This document shows, in pieces, positions 61,727 through 64,000 of a stretch of DNA of 64,000 bases. The first letter of the stretch is position 1. Every line of letters begins with the position of its first letter. The notes under the pieces are model-generated. The model ran no database searches, was not told the origin of the DNA, and worked only from the letters and a program-made list of their open reading frames with translations. This stretch comes from Brachyspira murdochii DSM 12563 (GTDB lineage Bacteria; Spirochaetota; Brachyspiria; Brachyspirales; Brachyspiraceae). The DNA lies in contig NC_014150.1 in NCBI RefSeq assembly GCF_000092845.1, forward strand, positions 744,001 through 808,000. Reading direction: 5' to 3'. Both the position numbers and the translations under genes were made by a program.

Positions 61727-63037
61727 ATGAAAAACATAAATCAAGCTTTGGATTATATATATTCCTTTATGGGAAAAAAAACACTTCATAAAAACAATCT
61801 TAATCATATAAATAATGTAAAAGAAATATTAAAACTATTAGGATATAAACAAGTATTTAAAGTAATACATATAACAGGTACAAAGGGTAAGGGATCCGCA
61901 ACTCTTACATTATCAAAAATGCTTTCTTCTTTAGGATATAGAACCGGATCATTTATATCGCCTCATATAGTAAGTGAGAGAGAGAGAATATCTATAAATG
62001 AAAACTGGATTAGTGAAGAAGATTTTATTAATATTACATTAAAGATAAAAAACATTATAGAGAGTGATGAGATATACAATAATATAACAGTATTTGAAAT
62101 TTTTACTATAATGGGACTATATTATTTTTATATAAATGCAGTTGATTATGCATGCATAGAAGTAGGTATAGGAGGAAAATTAGACTGTACTAATATAGTA
62201 GATTCATCTGTAAGTATTTTAACTTCTATATCATATGACCATATGGAGATATTAGGATACACCATAGAAGAGATAACGGCTCAAAAGGCTGGAATAATAA
62301 AACCAAACACTTCTGTTGTATCAGCATTTCAGGAAGAAGATTCTATAAAAATGATAAGAGATATATCAAAAGAAAATAATTGTAATTTATATGTTTTTAA
62401 AGAAGATTTTTCTGCCAATATTACATTAAACAGCAATGAAAAACTAGAGTTTATTTATAGAGAAAAAGATAAAGAATATATTTTTTCAACTACGCTTCTC
62501 GGGGAACATCAGGCAGAAAATATATCACTTTCTTTTAAGGCATTGAATATACTTCTTAAAGCTGATAATAACTATAACGAAAAAAATATTAATAAAGCAA
62601 TTAATTCCTTGAAAGATTTTCATATAAATGCACGCCTTACATTTATGCATAGAAATCCAGATATAATAGTGGACGGTGCTCATAATGCTAAATCATTAGA
62701 AAGAGTATTAAATACAATATATAAATGGTATGATGATATAATAATACTATTTGCTCCTCTAAGCCAAAAAGATATAAAAAACATGAGTGATATATTAAAA
62801 CGATATGATTCAGAAATAATATTAAGCTCTCCAGATAATATTGCATATAAAGAAACTGACAGCTCTAAAACTTATCAATATTTAAAAGATAAACCTAATG
62901 TAAAGCATATAGCAAATTTTCATGATGCTATTGATAATATAAAATCAATTAATAAAAGTAATAAACCAGTACTTGTAATAGGTTCATTATATGCCGCAAG
63001 TGAATTTATTAATTTATATAAAAATAGGGACATATAA
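61727..63037 (+). CDS. folC: Folylpolyglutamate synthase/dihydrofolate synthase FolC
   Basis: 436 residues from ATG 61727 (MKNINQALDYIYSFMGKK). It adds Glu to (dihydro)folate. Motifs: P-loop ITGTKGKGSATLTLSKML, SFISPHIVSERERISINENW, the Mur-ligase-like GIGGKLDCTNIVD, SISYDHMEILGYTIEEITAQ then KAGIIKP, LLGEHQAENISLSFKAL and DIIVDGAHNAKSLERV. The frame stays open 40 codons further upstream, but those codons are Tyr/Phe/Asn-rich AT noise and would enter the insertion remnant; AGAAAG lies just before the chosen ATG. The gene is monocistronic. Confidence 0.95.
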   Translation: MKNINQALDYIYSFMGKKTLHKNNLNHINNVKEILKLLGYKQVFKVIHITGTKGKGSATLTLSKMLSSLGYRTGSFISPHIVSERERISINENWISEEDFINITLKIKNIIESDEIYNNITVFEIFTIMGLYYFYINAVDYACIEVGIGGKLDCTNIVDSSVSILTSISYDHMEILGYTIEEITAQKAGIIKPNTSVVSAFQEEDSIKMIRDISKENNCNLYVFKEDFSANITLNSNEKLEFIYREKDKEYIFSTTLLGEHQAENISLSFKALNILLKADNNYNEKNINKAINSLKDFHINARLTFMHRNPDIIVDGAHNAKSLERVLNTIYKWYDDIIILFAPLSQKDIKNMSDILKRYDSEIILSSPDNIAYKETDSSKTYQYLKDKPNVKHIANFHDAIDNIKSINKSNKPVLVIGSLYAASEFINLYKNRDI

Positions 63038-63127
63038 AAATATATTGTGTATTTTATAAAACTTTTAGGTATATATAAATAAAATAATAAATAAATATTA
63101 AATTAAATGCAATAAAATTTATAAATC

Positions 63128-63820
63128 CTATCTTTTGATTCTATTTCTAATGTCATAATAATCACTCTTTTTACCAAATTCTATAATAGGTAAATGTACA
63201 CCTATTTGAGCACCTATATCAACAGAAGCTAATTTTCCGATATATTTATATCCTTCACCTAATGAGGCCAAATTATTCTTTATCTGTATGGTTGGTATGT
63301 CAAAATTAGCATAGAATGATAAACTTACTAAAAAGAAATTTACACCAGTATAAAGTTTTACATAAGGTATAACTAGATTATTAAATCTTGATGATAAAGC
63401 CTTGTAATCTAATAATGTATAATTGTTTCCTCTCGAATATTTACCAGATAATGGAAATTTTACGCCTCCTCCTATACCTATTTGGAATATTGAAGGACGC
63501 CATTCAAGACTAAGTCCTGTAATAATACTATCAAATTCATGTATGAATTCTTGAAATTGAAATGTATCTCTATACCAGCCGAAATCTGCTCCTAATACTA
63601 TATAATGTAATTTGTCTATTGTAAAATATATTGACGGCTGAAATATAACGCCTACTTCAAATGCAGATTCTGCCTGTTCTGTTAAATAGTCCGATATAAT
63701 ACCAGTTTGATAAAAACTAGGACGGCTTCCAGCTAATGGAACATACAAACTCATTACGAAACTATGTGAATATGCTAATGCTGATGTCATTATAAATATT
63801 AGTATAATACTTTTTTTCAT
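63128..63820 (-). CDS. Outer-membrane beta-barrel protein, paralogue family member
   Basis: 230 residues with a signal peptide (about 1-18, ending SALAYSHS) and a series of amphipathic strands with aromatic residues (SFVMSLYVPLAGSRPSFYQT, IGIGGGVKFPLSGK, LYTGVNFFLVSLSFYANFDI). The C-terminal strand ASVDIGAQIGVHLPIIEFGK is repeated nearly unchanged in the truncated gene at the right edge, showing a tandem family, as known for variable surface proteins in Brachyspira. No known domain. AAGGGAAAAAT precedes ATG. Confidence 0.75.
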   Translation of the reverse strand: MKKSIILIFIMTSALAYSHSFVMSLYVPLAGSRPSFYQTGIISDYLTEQAESAFEVGVIFQPSIYFTIDKLHYIVLGADFGWYRDTFQFQEFIHEFDSIITGLSLEWRPSIFQIGIGGGVKFPLSGKYSRGNNYTLLDYKALSSRFNNLVIPYVKLYTGVNFFLVSLSFYANFDIPTIQIKNNLASLGEGYKYIGKLASVDIGAQIGVHLPIIEFGKKSDYYDIRNRIKR

Positions 63821-63927
63821 ATTTTTCCCTTAAAACTAAAAAACTAATATAATTTAGAATATTTCTTTAAATGCTATAAAACTTTTTCAATTAATATAAT
63901 TTATCTAGTAAATAGTCAAATTATATA

Positions 63928-64000
63928 TTATATTCCATTATCTCCAAATTCAAATATATCTAAATGTAAACCTATTTGAGCCCCTATATCAACAGAAGCT
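63928..64000 (-). CDS. Outer-membrane protein paralogue, C-terminal end only
   Basis: The last 24 codons of a minus-strand gene that continues beyond the right edge: ASVDIGAQIGLHLDIFEFGD, then NGI and TAA at 63928-63930. It is a clear paralogue of the preceding gene, with a slightly different tail. Nucleotide identity is high in this stretch (the 3' parts match closely at 63176-63230), which suggests recent duplication or gene conversion. Confidence 0.75.
   Translation of the reverse strand, partial: ASVDIGAQIGLHLDIFEFGDNGI

Noticed and set aside
1-64000. CRISPR array, prophage or replication origin
   Set aside because: No regularly spaced direct repeats, no phage structural genes, and no dnaA-box cluster or dnaA/gyrB neighbourhood were seen.

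Overview
The window is strongly AT-rich DNA from a spirochaete, most likely a Brachyspira species. The best markers are the FlaB periplasmic flagellin with a FliA-type promoter, many lipoproteins with loose spirochaetal lipoboxes, a TPR protein resembling the long N-terminal half of the giant spirochaete GreA proteins, a macrodomain/sirtuin pair, and a general gene repertoire typical of an anaerobic host-associated bacterium. No rRNA, CRISPR array, complete insertion sequence or prophage is visible. The clearest vegetative promoters share one pattern, TTGACA-N16/17-TATTAT-like.

Left part (1-13 kb): the end of a cysteine desulfurase-family gene is followed by a CoA-dehydratase activase fused to a DUF3343 Se/S-carrier-like domain. 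Then come mfd on the minus strand flanked by two inverted copies of an intergenic repeat, a decayed lipoprotein gene, a small lipoprotein, a long ankyrin-repeat protein, flaB, a small HTH operon behind a 10-bp-arm palindrome, and a GT61-type glycosyltransferase.

Middle part (13-32 kb): a 1434-residue double activase/dehydratase-like protein is transcribed behind a PanD homologue that has lost two key PanD residues. Next are a DUF2262 protein, a nuclease remnant, a Rieske oxygenase, a probably leaderless STAS protein, a membrane protein, and the classical ribF-rpsO-pnp block. Opposite them lie an envelope cluster (AsmA-like protein plus DUF1318-like lipoprotein, then a PPC-domain lipoprotein) and tRNA-Tyr with a second STAS gene.

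32-42 kb: one minus-strand cluster carries a CCG-type Fe-S protein, two GT-A-fold transferases of the rSAM/selenodomain (arsenosugar)-associated families, a small membrane protein, a YdjY-type lipoprotein and two TVP38/TMEM64 membrane proteins. Beside it on the plus strand is a complete ECF transporter (S, A, A', T) with a TudS/DUF523-like desulfidase, preceded by a strong promoter and a roughly 240-nt leader that looks structured.

42-58 kb: two TPR proteins, hutI, a TauE/SafE permease, a PHP hydrolase, a cytidylate-kinase-like protein, a HEAT-like/ParA pair, a PflX-type radical SAM protein, and the operon ybaB-recR-psuK-psuG. Then follow a CsgG-like/beta-barrel protein with a partner, a DivIC/FtsB-like protein and a double flavodoxin.

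58-64 kb: the most striking region. A class M sirtuin (catalytic His replaced by Gln) and a zinc-type macrodomain protein form an operon; the next gene downstream encodes an NAD(P)-binding protein. Both transcription units start from near-identical promoters, each with one 21-bp palindrome over the -35 box and another over the start point, which implies one shared repressor encoded elsewhere. A transposase remnant, folC and two tandem outer-membrane-protein paralogues (the second cut by the window edge) close the window.
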